DNA of 64,000 nt from positions 7,304,001-7,368,000 of the forward strand of contig NZ_CP017641.1 in NCBI RefSeq assembly GCF_001983935.1, read 5' to 3'. Made by a program: the position numbers and the translations under genes. Positions 26,255 to 35,505 of the stretch are shown here, one piece after another; within the stretch, counting starts at the first letter, position 1; every line of letters starts with the position of its first letter. The DNA comes from Fuerstiella marisgermanici. GTDB lineage: Bacteria; Planctomycetota; Planctomycetia; Planctomycetales; Planctomycetaceae. A model generated the notes under the pieces. The model was not told the DNA's origin and did no database searches. It worked only from the letters and a program-made list of their open reading frames with translations.

Positions 26255-28213
26255 TTATTCGACGCCGATCACTCGGTCGACTTCATCGAAGGTGGTGACG
26301 CCCTTCCCGACCAGCGAATAGCCGTTCTGGCGCAGCGACGTGAAGTCTCGACTGCGAACGGCTTTGCGGAGATCGACGATGGAGGGCTTGTCGTGAATTG
26401 CGTCGCCCACCTGCTTCTTTACGTCGAGTAACTCGAAGATCGCTCGCCGGCCGGAGTAGCCGGTACCGAGACACTTTTTGCAGCCGCCCGGTTCGAAGAT
26501 GGCATCGCGTGCGCTCGCGCCGAGTCTTCGTTTGTCCTCTTTGTCCGGGCGACGGCGGACTTTGCATTCGTCGCACAGTGTTCGGAGCAGGCGTTGCGAC
26601 ATGATCAGGTCCAGAGCCGACCCGACCATGTTGGGGTCGGCGTTCAGGTCCAGCAGGCGGAACAGTGTGGACAGCGTGTCCGGAGCGTGGACGGTGGACA
26701 GCACGAGGTGCCCCGTCATGGTGGCCTGCATCGCAATTTTAGCGGATTCGGCGTCGCGAATTTCACCGATCAGCAGGACGTCCGGGTCCTGTCGCAGCAA
26801 CGCGGGCAGCATTTCTTTGAAGCCCTTGCCGTGATCTGCGTCGATGTTAATTTGAGTGATCCCGTTGATCTGGTACTCGACCGGATCTTCCAGCGTCATC
26901 ACGTTGCGGGACTTAAAGTCCACGCTTCGCAGCATTGAATACAGGGTCGTCGTTTTGCCCGAACCTGTTGGGCCGCACATCAATACCATGCCGGCGTTTT
27001 GAGTCATCACGCCGTTAATAGTGCGAACGAAGGACGACGGGGCTCCCAACTGTTTCAGAGTCTGCGGCGCGTTTTCGGCGTCGAGGACTCGGATGGCGAC
27101 TTTGTGTCCGTGAACAGACGGCGTAAAGCTGACTCGATAATCCGACCGTCGCCCGGGAGCTACCGATGAGTAGTTGCCTTCCAGCACGTCCTGCGATGCT
27201 CCCAGTTTGGTTTCGCACAGCACTTTCACGATGCCGAACAATCGCTTGACGGATTCTTTGGGGAATTCGACAAGGTGAACAAGCGTGCCGTCGATGCGCA
27301 TGCGAACGTCCACGCCGGACGCGGATGGTTCCATGTGAATGTCGGTTGTACGAGACTGGAAACCAATCAGCGTCAGCAAGCCCAGCAGGTGCGGGCCGTC
27401 GCCGGTGCCGATGTGTTCCCGCACGCTGACTTCTTCTCCGCCCGATCCCACAAATATGAGCTTGTCCAGCGAGAATCCGAGGCTCCGCAGAGTCTTGTGG
27501 ATGTGTGATAGTTTTCGCAGGTGAGGCGGTTCGGTGCTGTCGTCTTCGGCACCACCAAACAGAAAGCCCATCAGCCCGCCGCGTTTTTTCTTTTTGTTCT
27601 GTGTTGGTTCGACGTCGTCGAAGATGTTCGATGCCGGAGCCGACTTCTTTTTCTTTTTGCGAGGTGGCGGGTCGTCTGGGGCGTCGTCCGATGATGCGGG
27701 TCGTTTGCGCCGTTTTGGTGGAGCTTCTTCGTCGTCTTTGGAGCGTCGAGCTCGGCGAGAACTCGGCGCGTCTTCCGAGTCGCGGCTTCGTCGGCTAACT
27801 GCACCGCTTCTCGCGGCCGGAGTGCGTCGGCGGCGCGAACTGCCCTGCTCTGTCCCTTCGTCCTCACTGGAGCGTGAGGACCGGCGTCGAGATGTGCGGC
27901 CGCCACTGGCACTGCTTCGACCCGGCCGCCGACGCACAGGTTTGTCGTCGTCGACCAGCGGAGCGTATGGATCGAGGGGCTCGTCGTAGCTTCCGCCTTC
28001 GTCGTCGAAGTCATCGCCGAGTTCAAGGTCGTCATCGTCGTTGTCGCCCGGAAACAATTCGGGAAAGTCGTCCGCGTGCGACCAGCGTTTGCCGTCCGTT
28101 GATACTTCAAAGTGACGACCGAATCGACCGCGCTTTGCCATCGAATGCAGTTTGTCGATGGATAACGGCCCGAGCCGCTTGCCGCGATTGCGTATGAAGT
28201 ATCGAGTTGCCAC
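26255..28213 (-). CDS. GspE/PilB-type secretion ATPase with N-terminal GYF_2-like domain
   Basis: A 652-aa protein from GTG 28213, which has GGAG five bases upstream; an ATG at 28246 would overlap the previous gene by 19 bp. An N-terminal GYF_2-like part (RYFIRNRGKRLGPLS ... GKRWSHADDFPELF) is followed by a very charged, Arg/Ser- and Asp-rich linker (about 60-215). The ATPase domain has Walker A CGPTGSGKTTT, Asp box and Walker B DPDVLLIGEIRD, and a four-Cys zinc site (CDEC ... CKKC). Family members power type II secretion or type IV pili. Here it closes an operon with a GTPase and no secretion genes, so another role is likely. Confidence 0.88.
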   Translation of the reverse strand: MATRYFIRNRGKRLGPLSIDKLHSMAKRGRFGRHFEVSTDGKRWSHADDFPELFPGDNDDDDLELGDDFDDEGGSYDEPLDPYAPLVDDDKPVRRRPGRSSASGGRTSRRRSSRSSEDEGTEQGSSRRRRTPAARSGAVSRRSRDSEDAPSSRRARRSKDDEEAPPKRRKRPASSDDAPDDPPPRKKKKKSAPASNIFDDVEPTQNKKKKRGGLMGFLFGGAEDDSTEPPHLRKLSHIHKTLRSLGFSLDKLIFVGSGGEEVSVREHIGTGDGPHLLGLLTLIGFQSRTTDIHMEPSASGVDVRMRIDGTLVHLVEFPKESVKRLFGIVKVLCETKLGASQDVLEGNYSSVAPGRRSDYRVSFTPSVHGHKVAIRVLDAENAPQTLKQLGAPSSFVRTINGVMTQNAGMVLMCGPTGSGKTTTLYSMLRSVDFKSRNVMTLEDPVEYQINGITQINIDADHGKGFKEMLPALLRQDPDVLLIGEIRDAESAKIAMQATMTGHLVLSTVHAPDTLSTLFRLLDLNADPNMVGSALDLIMSQRLLRTLCDECKVRRRPDKEDKRRLGASARDAIFEPGGCKKCLGTGYSGRRAIFELLDVKKQVGDAIHDKPSIVDLRKAVRSRDFTSLRQNGYSLVGKGVTTFDEVDRVIGVE

Positions 28214-28227
28214 GGCGTCTCCGTTGT

Positions 28228-29361
28228 TTAGAAAATCACAATCCACGCAATGACCAACACCAATAATACACCAACCGCCACGCCGCCGATGGTCATCATC
28301 TTCTTCTTGTTCTGTTGCTTTTCGAAGTCGGCAATGCGAGCTTCGTATTTGCTCAGGACGGCATCGGGAATCTCGAAGTCTTCGTACTCTTCCAGCCGGT
28401 CGTAGAGGCGATAGATATCCGGCATTGTACTACTGGGAGAACGCAACACCTTCTGGAATTTTTTCACTTCGTTGGCGAACTCACGCTCTTCTTCTTCTTT
28501 CTCGCCCAACTGGCGAATCCAGCGGAACATGGGAGCCGCTTCGTCTTTGGCCTCCTGAAAGGCGTCTGATGTTTGATCGCACTTGGCAGCGGCGGCTTCC
28601 CATTGCGAGGCCAGATCGCGAGCCAGTGAACCGTTGCCGTTTTCTTTGGCGGCACGCAACTGTTCGGTCAGCTTGTTCACGACTCGGACAGCGTCCATCC
28701 GGCGCACCTGTTCCATCAGCTTGTCCAGCCGTTCAACAATGCGTCGATCCGGCTTGACGGCCCAGGGCTTATTATGAATCTCGTCCGACAAACGACGCAC
28801 GGTCGCGATATCGCGATTTTTGACGGCGTCGCGACTTTCATCCGCCAGTTGGCGAATGCGAGCCTGTTCATAGGATTTCAGATCCTCCTGCCAGTAAACA
28901 GTCGCCAGATCTCGTTTGGCGATCTGCCTCAGCAGGTCGATGCGACTTCGCAGCGGAGCCCGGCCCAGCGACATCACTCGAAATTTTCGCAGCAGCCGTT
29001 CCAGTGGCGCGTCTTCGGAATACGCTCCGTTTAAGTCCGTGGCGATGTCGATTTGTAGCTCGGGAGTGACCGTGATCCCGATCTCGGCGACGAAGTCGTT
29101 CCATTCCGCCAGTTCAGGGAAGTCGAGGATTGAGACGACTTCCAGCAGGTTTGGTTCCTGTTCGGCCAGTTGAATGGCTTCGCTACGATGACCTTCTGCC
29201 AGCAGCGCATCGCATTCCCGCAGTCGTTTGTTAGCAGCGCGGATTTCAGAATCCAGTTCGTTGTGCAGCCGTTCCAGCTCTTCACGATCCGGGTTCATGG
29301 TGCTGGCCAGAGTCACTCGGACGCTTTCCAGCAGTTCATGAATTTCAGCGATGTCAGCCAT
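28228..29361 (-). CDS. Tail-anchored helical protein of GTPase operon
   Basis: A 377-aa protein, almost entirely alpha-helical and charged with coiled-coil character, ending in one TM helix (MMTIGGVAVGVLLVLVIAWIV, in part) at the extreme C-terminus. No known domain is recognised. The stop is 15 bp before the GTG of the GspE-like gene, and the start is 10 bp after the GAP1-N2-like gene. The topology suggests a cytoplasmic scaffold anchored at the inner membrane. Confidence 0.75.
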   Translation of the reverse strand: MADIAEIHELLESVRVTLASTMNPDREELERLHNELDSEIRAANKRLRECDALLAEGHRSEAIQLAEQEPNLLEVVSILDFPELAEWNDFVAEIGITVTPELQIDIATDLNGAYSEDAPLERLLRKFRVMSLGRAPLRSRIDLLRQIAKRDLATVYWQEDLKSYEQARIRQLADESRDAVKNRDIATVRRLSDEIHNKPWAVKPDRRIVERLDKLMEQVRRMDAVRVVNKLTEQLRAAKENGNGSLARDLASQWEAAAAKCDQTSDAFQEAKDEAAPMFRWIRQLGEKEEEEREFANEVKKFQKVLRSPSSTMPDIYRLYDRLEEYEDFEIPDAVLSKYEARIADFEKQQNKKKMMTIGGVAVGVLLVLVIAWIVIF

Positions 29362-29370
29362 ATTTGTTGT

Positions 29371-30483
29371 CTACGATAATTTCTGTACTGCAAAAAAGAC
29401 GAGAACCGCGATCACTGCACCGAACAATCCGAGCACAAGCCACAGACCGGTGCGCCGATTCTGACTGCGCGCACCTCGCCGACCGCTGGATGAGTCTGCC
29501 GAGGCATTGTTACGTTCTTCGTCAACGAAGTCTTCTTCATTGTAGTCGAACGGATTCGCCGCCGTCACAGGACGCGGTCGTGCTTCCACTGGCCGTCGTC
29601 GGCGTCGTCTGGAATGCCGACCGCCGGTGGATTCTGCGGCCGGCGGAGCTCGTCGACTTTCCGAAGTCGCCGACGAATGAACGAGTTCCGGTTGGCACTC
29701 CCGGGCGGCCTGGACAAAAGGATTGGAATCCGAAAGCTCGCCCGCCGAACCAATCGGATCGACAAGTGCCCCCAGCGAACGAGCTCGCAAACGCCGCGCT
29801 TCGCCGGTGCCGTCGAGGACGAATCGCCAGTGGCATTGCGTTCCCGGTGCCAACCTCGAAAAGTACGTACTAAAGCAAAGCTTCCAGCGAAGTTCCGGGG
29901 GCACAAGCTGCAACGCTTCATTTAGAAGGTCGATCGTGCTGTCGGTGTGCGGCACGATGATCGAAACCGGCTTCATGCCGTTGACCGCCGCTTCGCCAAG
30001 CATGCCGGCCCAGCCTGCGTCGCCGAAAACAGATTCCCACGTGTCGAAATCGGTGGAAGTGCTGGCGTGACCGCTGGGGAGATTACGCGGCGGCAGTTCT
30101 TCCGGATCGTCGTCCCAGCTTTCGCACCAGAATCCGTCGTCTGTAAATAACGAAACGGGCCCATGCGGATATTGGGCCGTTTCGGAGCTCGTTAAGGCAA
30201 GGTGATGAGCGATCTTATTCGTGCGGCCGCTGCAGTCGATTCCGGCGTCGGCAATTCGTGACACAACATGGTAGATCTTCCGCTGCACTCGAACGATCAG
30301 GTGCGAATGGTTGACGGGCGGCGCACCACCGGCCGCCGCTTCCGAATGCCGATAGCCGCTTAGCGATTCCAGTTTCTCATGCAGCGCGCGAGGAATCCCT
30401 TCCGTTGCTGCGACCGTGCAGAAACCTTTGGCCCCGGTTCTGAGTCCGCGGCGAACTGATGTGTAGACAACTTCGAAACTCAC
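29371..30483 (-). CDS. GAP1-N2-like (GTPase-associated) protein with C-terminal TM helix
   Basis: A 370-aa protein. Its first about 130 residues (VYTSVRRGLRTGAKGFCTVA, LSGYRH, NHSHLIVRVQRKIYHVVSR, DCSGRTNKIAHHLAL) fit the GAP1-N2 domain, described next to prokaryotic GTPases of predicted conflict systems. The middle part is less conserved, then an Arg/Ser-rich segment and one TM helix (LWLVLGLFGAVIAVLVFFAV) near the C-terminus. It starts 11 bp after the GTPase gene stop. The domain name comes from recall of motifs; no database search was made. Confidence 0.7.
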   Translation of the reverse strand: MSFEVVYTSVRRGLRTGAKGFCTVAATEGIPRALHEKLESLSGYRHSEAAAGGAPPVNHSHLIVRVQRKIYHVVSRIADAGIDCSGRTNKIAHHLALTSSETAQYPHGPVSLFTDDGFWCESWDDDPEELPPRNLPSGHASTSTDFDTWESVFGDAGWAGMLGEAAVNGMKPVSIIVPHTDSTIDLLNEALQLVPPELRWKLCFSTYFSRLAPGTQCHWRFVLDGTGEARRLRARSLGALVDPIGSAGELSDSNPFVQAARECQPELVHSSATSESRRAPPAAESTGGRHSRRRRRRPVEARPRPVTAANPFDYNEEDFVDEERNNASADSSSGRRGARSQNRRTGLWLVLGLFGAVIAVLVFFAVQKLS

Positions 30484-30493
30484 GACTGTCCTG

Positions 30494-31840
30494 TTACACG
30501 GCCGACCGCCGGACCGATGGGATCAACCCGGTGCTGGTTTGATTCAGCAGATACAACAACGGAACTTCGGCCCACACCGGCGTCACCGCCTGAGGTCGCA
30601 CACCCAGCATGCCGGTTTCCGGATCCTCTTCCGGCGCATGCCCCAGTGCCGACACGGGAATGTACGTTACTTTCTCTGCAAAGCCTTCCGCCGCGTTGAC
30701 GAACTCAGGCGCGAGTTTCGCCATAATCGTTCGCAGCTTGTGAGATACTTCTTCAATCAGCGTATTGTCCAGCCCGGCGATGCCCTGCTTCGAATCGCGA
30801 ATGGGATCCTCCAGCTCCGTCCATTCCGGCCACAGCGTTGGCGCCCACGCGTCCATCTTTGTGATCACCACGATCAGGGGCTTGCCATATTTTTGCTGCT
30901 GAGCCAGTCCGGAATGCGTGCGAATTCGGTTGGCCGCTTCGTGCAAAATCTGGTCCTGACGGTGGCTGCGACCGGTCCCCTGAATTTGCGGGTCGCTGCT
31001 GTCTGCCTTGCATGCTTCACGAAACCGAGCGTGCTGAGTCGGGTCGAACAGGAACAGCAGCCCGCGAGAAATGTTCAGGTGCTGCGTCGCTGGACTGATC
31101 GAAGATTCACCACCTGGCAAAAAGTGTTCCCCCGCGTTGTCGTACAGGCAAATCGCTCGGGAGATCTCGTCACGCTGTTCAGTCTGCGGGTGGTCCGCCA
31201 GCGGCTGCACAACGAAGACAAACGGCCGCGGATACCAAATGGTTTCGTCGCCAAACTGCACTGGCTGATAAAGCTCGCCTTCTTTTTCCGTTTTCGGAAT
31301 CCACGCCAGCTTGTCGGGATGTTCGTTAAAGAACAACCGTTCTTCGGATTCGTTCAATTGCCGATTGGAGTCCGGGTCGGCGTCTGAAATGCTAAGCTTG
31401 AATCGCTGCCCCATCGCCTGCCGCATCTGCCATGTCGTGGTGGCCAGCATGTGCGATTTGCCCGACCCTGGCGATCCCAAAATGGAGTAGAAGATGCATC
31501 GCAGCTCGAACATTGTTCGAGGAATCACCAGGTGACACTTCGGACAGCACACTTCGCTGCAGAAGGAACCCTGGCTGTCGATCGCGTTGCCGCCGGCATC
31601 AAAACGAGTCGGCAGAAAGCGGCGCTGAACATCGGGACCCAGACGAGCGTCCCCATACAGCCGTGGATGAGCGGACGCCCACAGCGTCTCCGCCGGTTCA
31701 AAACGATGCCAGCAATGTGGACACGTGATTTGGGATAGCAATCCAGATTCGGACAAAACGGTCTTCCGTACAGCGGTCAATTCGATTGGTTGCAGTGAGC
31801 CGGAAGCCCAATGTTTCCAAAGGGCCGTAACAGGACTCAC
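30494..31840 (-). CDS. Zinc-ribbon TRAFAC-type GTPase (Double-GTPase-like)
   Basis: A 448-aa protein starting at GTG 31840. A zinc ribbon is formed by CPHC (about 40-43) and CPKC (about 99-102). The P-loop GSPGSGKS (about 120-127) is followed by a G3-like DNAGEH and a G4 motif ITKMDAW, so it is a GTPase rather than a generic ATPase. Proteins of this kind are found with GAP1-N domains in NTP-dependent predicted conflict systems; the association is from published family descriptions. It is the first gene of the operon. Confidence 0.78.
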   Translation of the reverse strand: MSPVTALWKHWASGSLQPIELTAVRKTVLSESGLLSQITCPHCWHRFEPAETLWASAHPRLYGDARLGPDVQRRFLPTRFDAGGNAIDSQGSFCSEVCCPKCHLVIPRTMFELRCIFYSILGSPGSGKSHMLATTTWQMRQAMGQRFKLSISDADPDSNRQLNESEERLFFNEHPDKLAWIPKTEKEGELYQPVQFGDETIWYPRPFVFVVQPLADHPQTEQRDEISRAICLYDNAGEHFLPGGESSISPATQHLNISRGLLFLFDPTQHARFREACKADSSDPQIQGTGRSHRQDQILHEAANRIRTHSGLAQQQKYGKPLIVVITKMDAWAPTLWPEWTELEDPIRDSKQGIAGLDNTLIEEVSHKLRTIMAKLAPEFVNAAEGFAEKVTYIPVSALGHAPEEDPETGMLGVRPQAVTPVWAEVPLLYLLNQTSTGLIPSVRRSAV

Positions 31841-32059
31841 ATGTGCTTAGTTTTTTGCAGGAGGAATCAAGAAGTGGTCCGACCTGCCACGATCTGCTCT
31901 AAGCACACCTATCCTGCTTCCAGGATGCTCCCTTAATTACAGGCGGCCCCTTATTCTGGCGTGAATGTCAGTCCAATAAAAGAGTCAGCGGGCGATTTCA
32001 GTCACACGCCCAGCACATCGGACTCGCCCCAATTTGGGATTCTGAGTCCGTCTACGAAA

Positions 32060-32090
32060 GAAGCCCGGCTTTTCGTTTCAGCCGGGCTTC
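32060..32090 (-). terminator. Strong hairpin downstream of LRR gene
   Basis: GAAGCCCGGCT (32060-32070) pairs perfectly over 11 bases with AGCCGGGCTTC (32080-32090). On the minus strand it follows the LRR stop by 36 bases and is followed by TTTCG. It is a good intrinsic terminator candidate. Confidence 0.7.
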
Positions 32091-32126
32091 GGAGGCGAAC
32101 TTGCAAAGGGTGTTCAGACGCAGTGG

Positions 32127-33221
32127 CTACTCGTTATCGACTCCACGAAAGTGATTGTCGACCACTCGGATATTCAACGCATTGTCCTGCTTTTCCAGTT
32201 CCGCCATGGTAGCTTCATCACAGATACCTTGCGACACATACAGCGCGGTGAGGCTGCCGTGGTCTTTCTTCAACAATTCGAACATGGCCGCTTCGTCCTG
32301 AATGCCGGAAATTGACAAGCTCCGTAGATTGGGTAGCGAAGCGAGGTTCTTGATTCCGTCGGCGGAGACGTGAGTGCGTGACAGCCAGATTTCCTTCAGG
32401 TCCTGCAGCTGATTCAGTTCAGCCAACCCCGCATCAGTGATCTCGGTGTCCTCAAGGTTGAGTCGACGTATGGCGGTAAGCCTGGCGAGGGTTGGCATCG
32501 AGGCGTCCGTGATTGCGGTGCCGGCCAGTCGCAGGTCTTCCAGATTCTGAAGCGTTGCCAGCTTTTGAACGCCTTTGTCTCCCATTCGAGTGAACGACAG
32601 GCCCAGCATTCTTAGTTCTTTAATCGAACTGATTGCATCCGCTGACTCATTTCCAACAGGCGTTTTCCGAAGCCGCAGCTCACGGAGCGTGGCGTGATTC
32701 TGCAGCTTGGCCACTCCTGCATTCGTGATATCGGTTTGGTTTAGGATCAGTGACTCCAGCGACGGTAGCTCCGTGATTGTGTCGATCGCTTCGTCGGTGA
32801 TCAGTGAACGTGTGAGCACTACGTTACGTAGCGAGCTGAGTGCGGCGAGATGAGCAACACCGCGGTCGGACACCTGAGAATTACCGATCTCAAGGTCGAC
32901 CAGTCGCACGCCTGAAGAAATCATCGTCAGCCCCTCATCCGTCATCTGAGATGAAATCAGCGCCGGGGTCTTTCCATCATTCACCTCATTGACCAGTTCC
33001 ATGACTCGCGACTGGTCTTCGAGCACCTTGGCGGCCTTGATGCTGCGGTCGATGTCTCTTTCGGTCGTTGTCAGCAGGTAAGTTGCGGCCGACGTTCCGG
33101 CCATCGCGAAGACCAGCGTGGCAATTCCGACGCGGCGCCCCGTAGAATGGGAGGCCGATTGCGGCCGGGAGGGCTCCGGCACAGGGCCTTGGATCGTTGA
33201 AGTTGCAACAGACATACGCAA
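32127..33221 (-). CDS. Membrane-anchored leucine-rich repeat protein
   Basis: A 364-aa protein with one TM helix at about residues 32-50 (GIATLVFAMAGTSAATYLL), then a short helical segment and about eight repeats of 23-25 residues of the pattern LxxLxLxxTxITDxGL (for example LESLILNQTDITNAGV, LEDLRLAGTAITDASM, IRRLNLEDTEITDAGL). This is the bacterial LRR class common in planctomycetes. It should face the periplasm and bind a protein or glycan. It is transcribed alone and divergently from a sulfatase gene. ATG 33221 is used; ATG 33215 is equally possible. Confidence 0.85.
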   Translation of the reverse strand: MRMSVATSTIQGPVPEPSRPQSASHSTGRRVGIATLVFAMAGTSAATYLLTTTERDIDRSIKAAKVLEDQSRVMELVNEVNDGKTPALISSQMTDEGLTMISSGVRLVDLEIGNSQVSDRGVAHLAALSSLRNVVLTRSLITDEAIDTITELPSLESLILNQTDITNAGVAKLQNHATLRELRLRKTPVGNESADAISSIKELRMLGLSFTRMGDKGVQKLATLQNLEDLRLAGTAITDASMPTLARLTAIRRLNLEDTEITDAGLAELNQLQDLKEIWLSRTHVSADGIKNLASLPNLRSLSISGIQDEAAMFELLKKDHGSLTALYVSQGICDEATMAELEKQDNALNIRVVDNHFRGVDNE

Positions 33222-33537
33222 TATCTTTCTCTATCAAGAAATCGAAAGGCCGAGCGTCCGTTGATCACTTGCGGGGTGGTCGGCACGCGAACCACAATCG
33301 GTCGCATGAACATTGAACCTGCGACGCTGAATTTAGATTCGTGAAATACTGGAAGATTTTTCGCGAACAGAACTTGAGAATTTGCCGGCCGCCCGTCCGC
33401 TCAAAATGTTCTGCCGTTGAAACCCCCGTCGTGAGATTCGTCCAAACAACACCCACTTTCTGTAGCGATCACGATTGCGGAATTCATGCCCACCTGAATG
33501 TTCAATCACGCTCTTCGCCACCCCATGGAACGACCTG
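33222..33537. other. Divergent intergenic region
   Basis: This 316-bp region separates the divergent LRR and sulfatase genes. It should hold both promoters. No clear -35/-10 pair, repeat or small gene was picked out with confidence. Confidence 0.5.
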
Positions 33538-35448
33538 ATGCACCCAAGAATCCTGACCGTGAAATTTGCCGCTGCTCTGTCAGTCGCCATCGCCCTGCCC
33601 CTGCCTATGAGTTCTGCGGTGGCGGGACCAAAGCCGAACATTGTGTACGTTATGGCCGACGAACTGGGCTATTACGAATTGTCCTGCATGGGGCATCACA
33701 ATTTTCAGACGCCCAACATTGACCGCATGGCGTCGGAAGGTATTCGGTTCACTCAGTGCCTGGCCGGATCCGCCGTGTGTGCTCCGACACGCTGCGTTTT
33801 GATGACGGGAAAGCACAGCGGCCACACGTCCGTGCGAGTCAACGGAGGTGGTACTCCGCTGCGGTCTGGCGAGGCCACAATTGCGTCTGTGCTGAAGAAT
33901 GTCGGCTACGCAACGGGCGGCTTCGGCAAGTGGGGCTGCGGCGGACGTGGTTCCACAGGGGTTCCGGAGAAGCACGGCTTCGATACATTCGTCGGCTACT
34001 ATGATCAGGTTCACGCTCATTCGTACTTTCCGCCATACATCGTGCGGAACAGCGAAGAGGTCATTCCGAAGGGTAACAAGGGCGGCAGCAGCGGTGAGAC
34101 GTATTCGCACTATGTGATCGTCGACGAAGCGATGAAGTTCATCACTGCCAACAAGGACAGGCCATTCTTCTGCTATATGCCGATCACACCGCCTCATGGG
34201 ATGTTCAACATCCCCGACGAAGATCTCGCGTGGCAGCTGTTCAAAGACAAGCCATGGCCCGAAGACGCCAAACGCTATGCCGCGATGGTTAACATGGTCG
34301 ACCGCCAGCTGGGCGACGTTTTCGCTCTGCTGAAGAAGCTGCAGCTGGAGGACAATACGCTGGTTGTCTTCTGCGGCGACAATGGCGGGATGGACTACTT
34401 CAAAAGCCCCGAACGCCCACGTGGTTTTCACGGCCCGAATGTGAACCCGGCAACTGGCCAGGAATTCCGCGGTCAGAAAGGGCAGCTTTATGAAGGTGGT
34501 TTGCGCATCCCAATGATCGCTCGCTGGCCCGGCAGGATCGCTCCCGGCCAGGCAAGCGACTTGCTGTGCTACTTCCCCGACATCATGCCGACCGTGGCGG
34601 AGCTGGCTGGCGCGAAAACGCCAGACGACATCGACGGTATTTCGATCGTGCCGGAACTTTTCGGAGTCGACGCGGCTGGTCGGAAGCAGTCACAGCATGA
34701 GTATCTGTACTGGGAAATCGGTCGCCAAACCGCTGTCCGGATGAATCACTGGAAAGCCGTTCGTCCTAAACCCGACGCACCTTGGGAATTGTACGATCTT
34801 GCGAAAGACCTGAGTGAAACAACTGACGTCGCGGCTCAACATCCTGACGTGCTCGCCCAAATGGAACGTTATGCCGCTGAAGCTCACTCGCCCGCCGTTG
34901 AGGGCACGTTTCACGACCCGGCGATCCACGAAAAGGACAGGCAGGCCAAATGGGGCAGCACGCGACCTCCTCAGAAAAAGAAAGCCGGTCGTGTGAACAA
35001 GCTCAAGAAGCAGGGGTTGCTCGATCGGGCGAAGTGGAAGCTTGTTCGAGTCAGCAGCGAATCGGTCGGCAACCGCAAACTGGCCACAAACGCTTTCGAC
35101 TCAGACCCCGGCACATGGTGGCACACGTCGTTTCAGCCGACCGCTGATAAGCACCCGCACGAATTGGTGATCGATCTTGGAACCGAACACGTGATCCGAG
35201 GCTTTCGCTATCTGGCCAGGCAGGATGGTGGTTGGAACGGAGCAATCCAGAAGTGCGAATTCTGTGTCTCATCCAGCCCGGACAACTTTGATGCTCCGGT
35301 TGCGAAGGCGACATTCACCAAAGATCGAGCGTCGCAGGAAATCACGTGCGATCCGGTCAGTGGCCGCTATGTTCTGATTCGAGCTCTCTCCGAAGTTAAC
35401 GGAGGTCCGTGGGCGTCGGCTGCCGAATTTGGCGTGGTGGGCGACTGA
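33538..35448 (+). CDS. Secreted sulfatase with C-terminal discoidin-like (F5/8 type C) domain
   Basis: A 636-aa protein. ATG 33538 gives a signal peptide (AAALSVAIALPLPMSSAVAG). The metal site is IVYVMADELGYYELS and the formylglycine site is VCAPTRCVLMTGKHSGH. A basic linker (KKKAGRVNKLKKQG) lies near 490. The final about 130 residues (SESVGNRKLATNAFDSDPGT, TWWHTSF, LVIDLGTEHVIRGFRYL) form an F5/8 type C-like domain, a carbohydrate-binding fold. It likely targets the enzyme to a sulfated polysaccharide. It differs from the other two sulfatases here by this extra domain. Confidence 0.92.
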   Translation: MHPRILTVKFAAALSVAIALPLPMSSAVAGPKPNIVYVMADELGYYELSCMGHHNFQTPNIDRMASEGIRFTQCLAGSAVCAPTRCVLMTGKHSGHTSVRVNGGGTPLRSGEATIASVLKNVGYATGGFGKWGCGGRGSTGVPEKHGFDTFVGYYDQVHAHSYFPPYIVRNSEEVIPKGNKGGSSGETYSHYVIVDEAMKFITANKDRPFFCYMPITPPHGMFNIPDEDLAWQLFKDKPWPEDAKRYAAMVNMVDRQLGDVFALLKKLQLEDNTLVVFCGDNGGMDYFKSPERPRGFHGPNVNPATGQEFRGQKGQLYEGGLRIPMIARWPGRIAPGQASDLLCYFPDIMPTVAELAGAKTPDDIDGISIVPELFGVDAAGRKQSQHEYLYWEIGRQTAVRMNHWKAVRPKPDAPWELYDLAKDLSETTDVAAQHPDVLAQMERYAAEAHSPAVEGTFHDPAIHEKDRQAKWGSTRPPQKKKAGRVNKLKKQGLLDRAKWKLVRVSSESVGNRKLATNAFDSDPGTWWHTSFQPTADKHPHELVIDLGTEHVIRGFRYLARQDGGWNGAIQKCEFCVSSSPDNFDAPVAKATFTKDRASQEITCDPVSGRYVLIRALSEVNGGPWASAAEFGVVGD

Positions 35449-35505
35449 CTGGCCGACTGACTGTGGTCGGCTTCGTTCGGCGCCTTCGCCCATGTGTCGG
35501 CCAAG

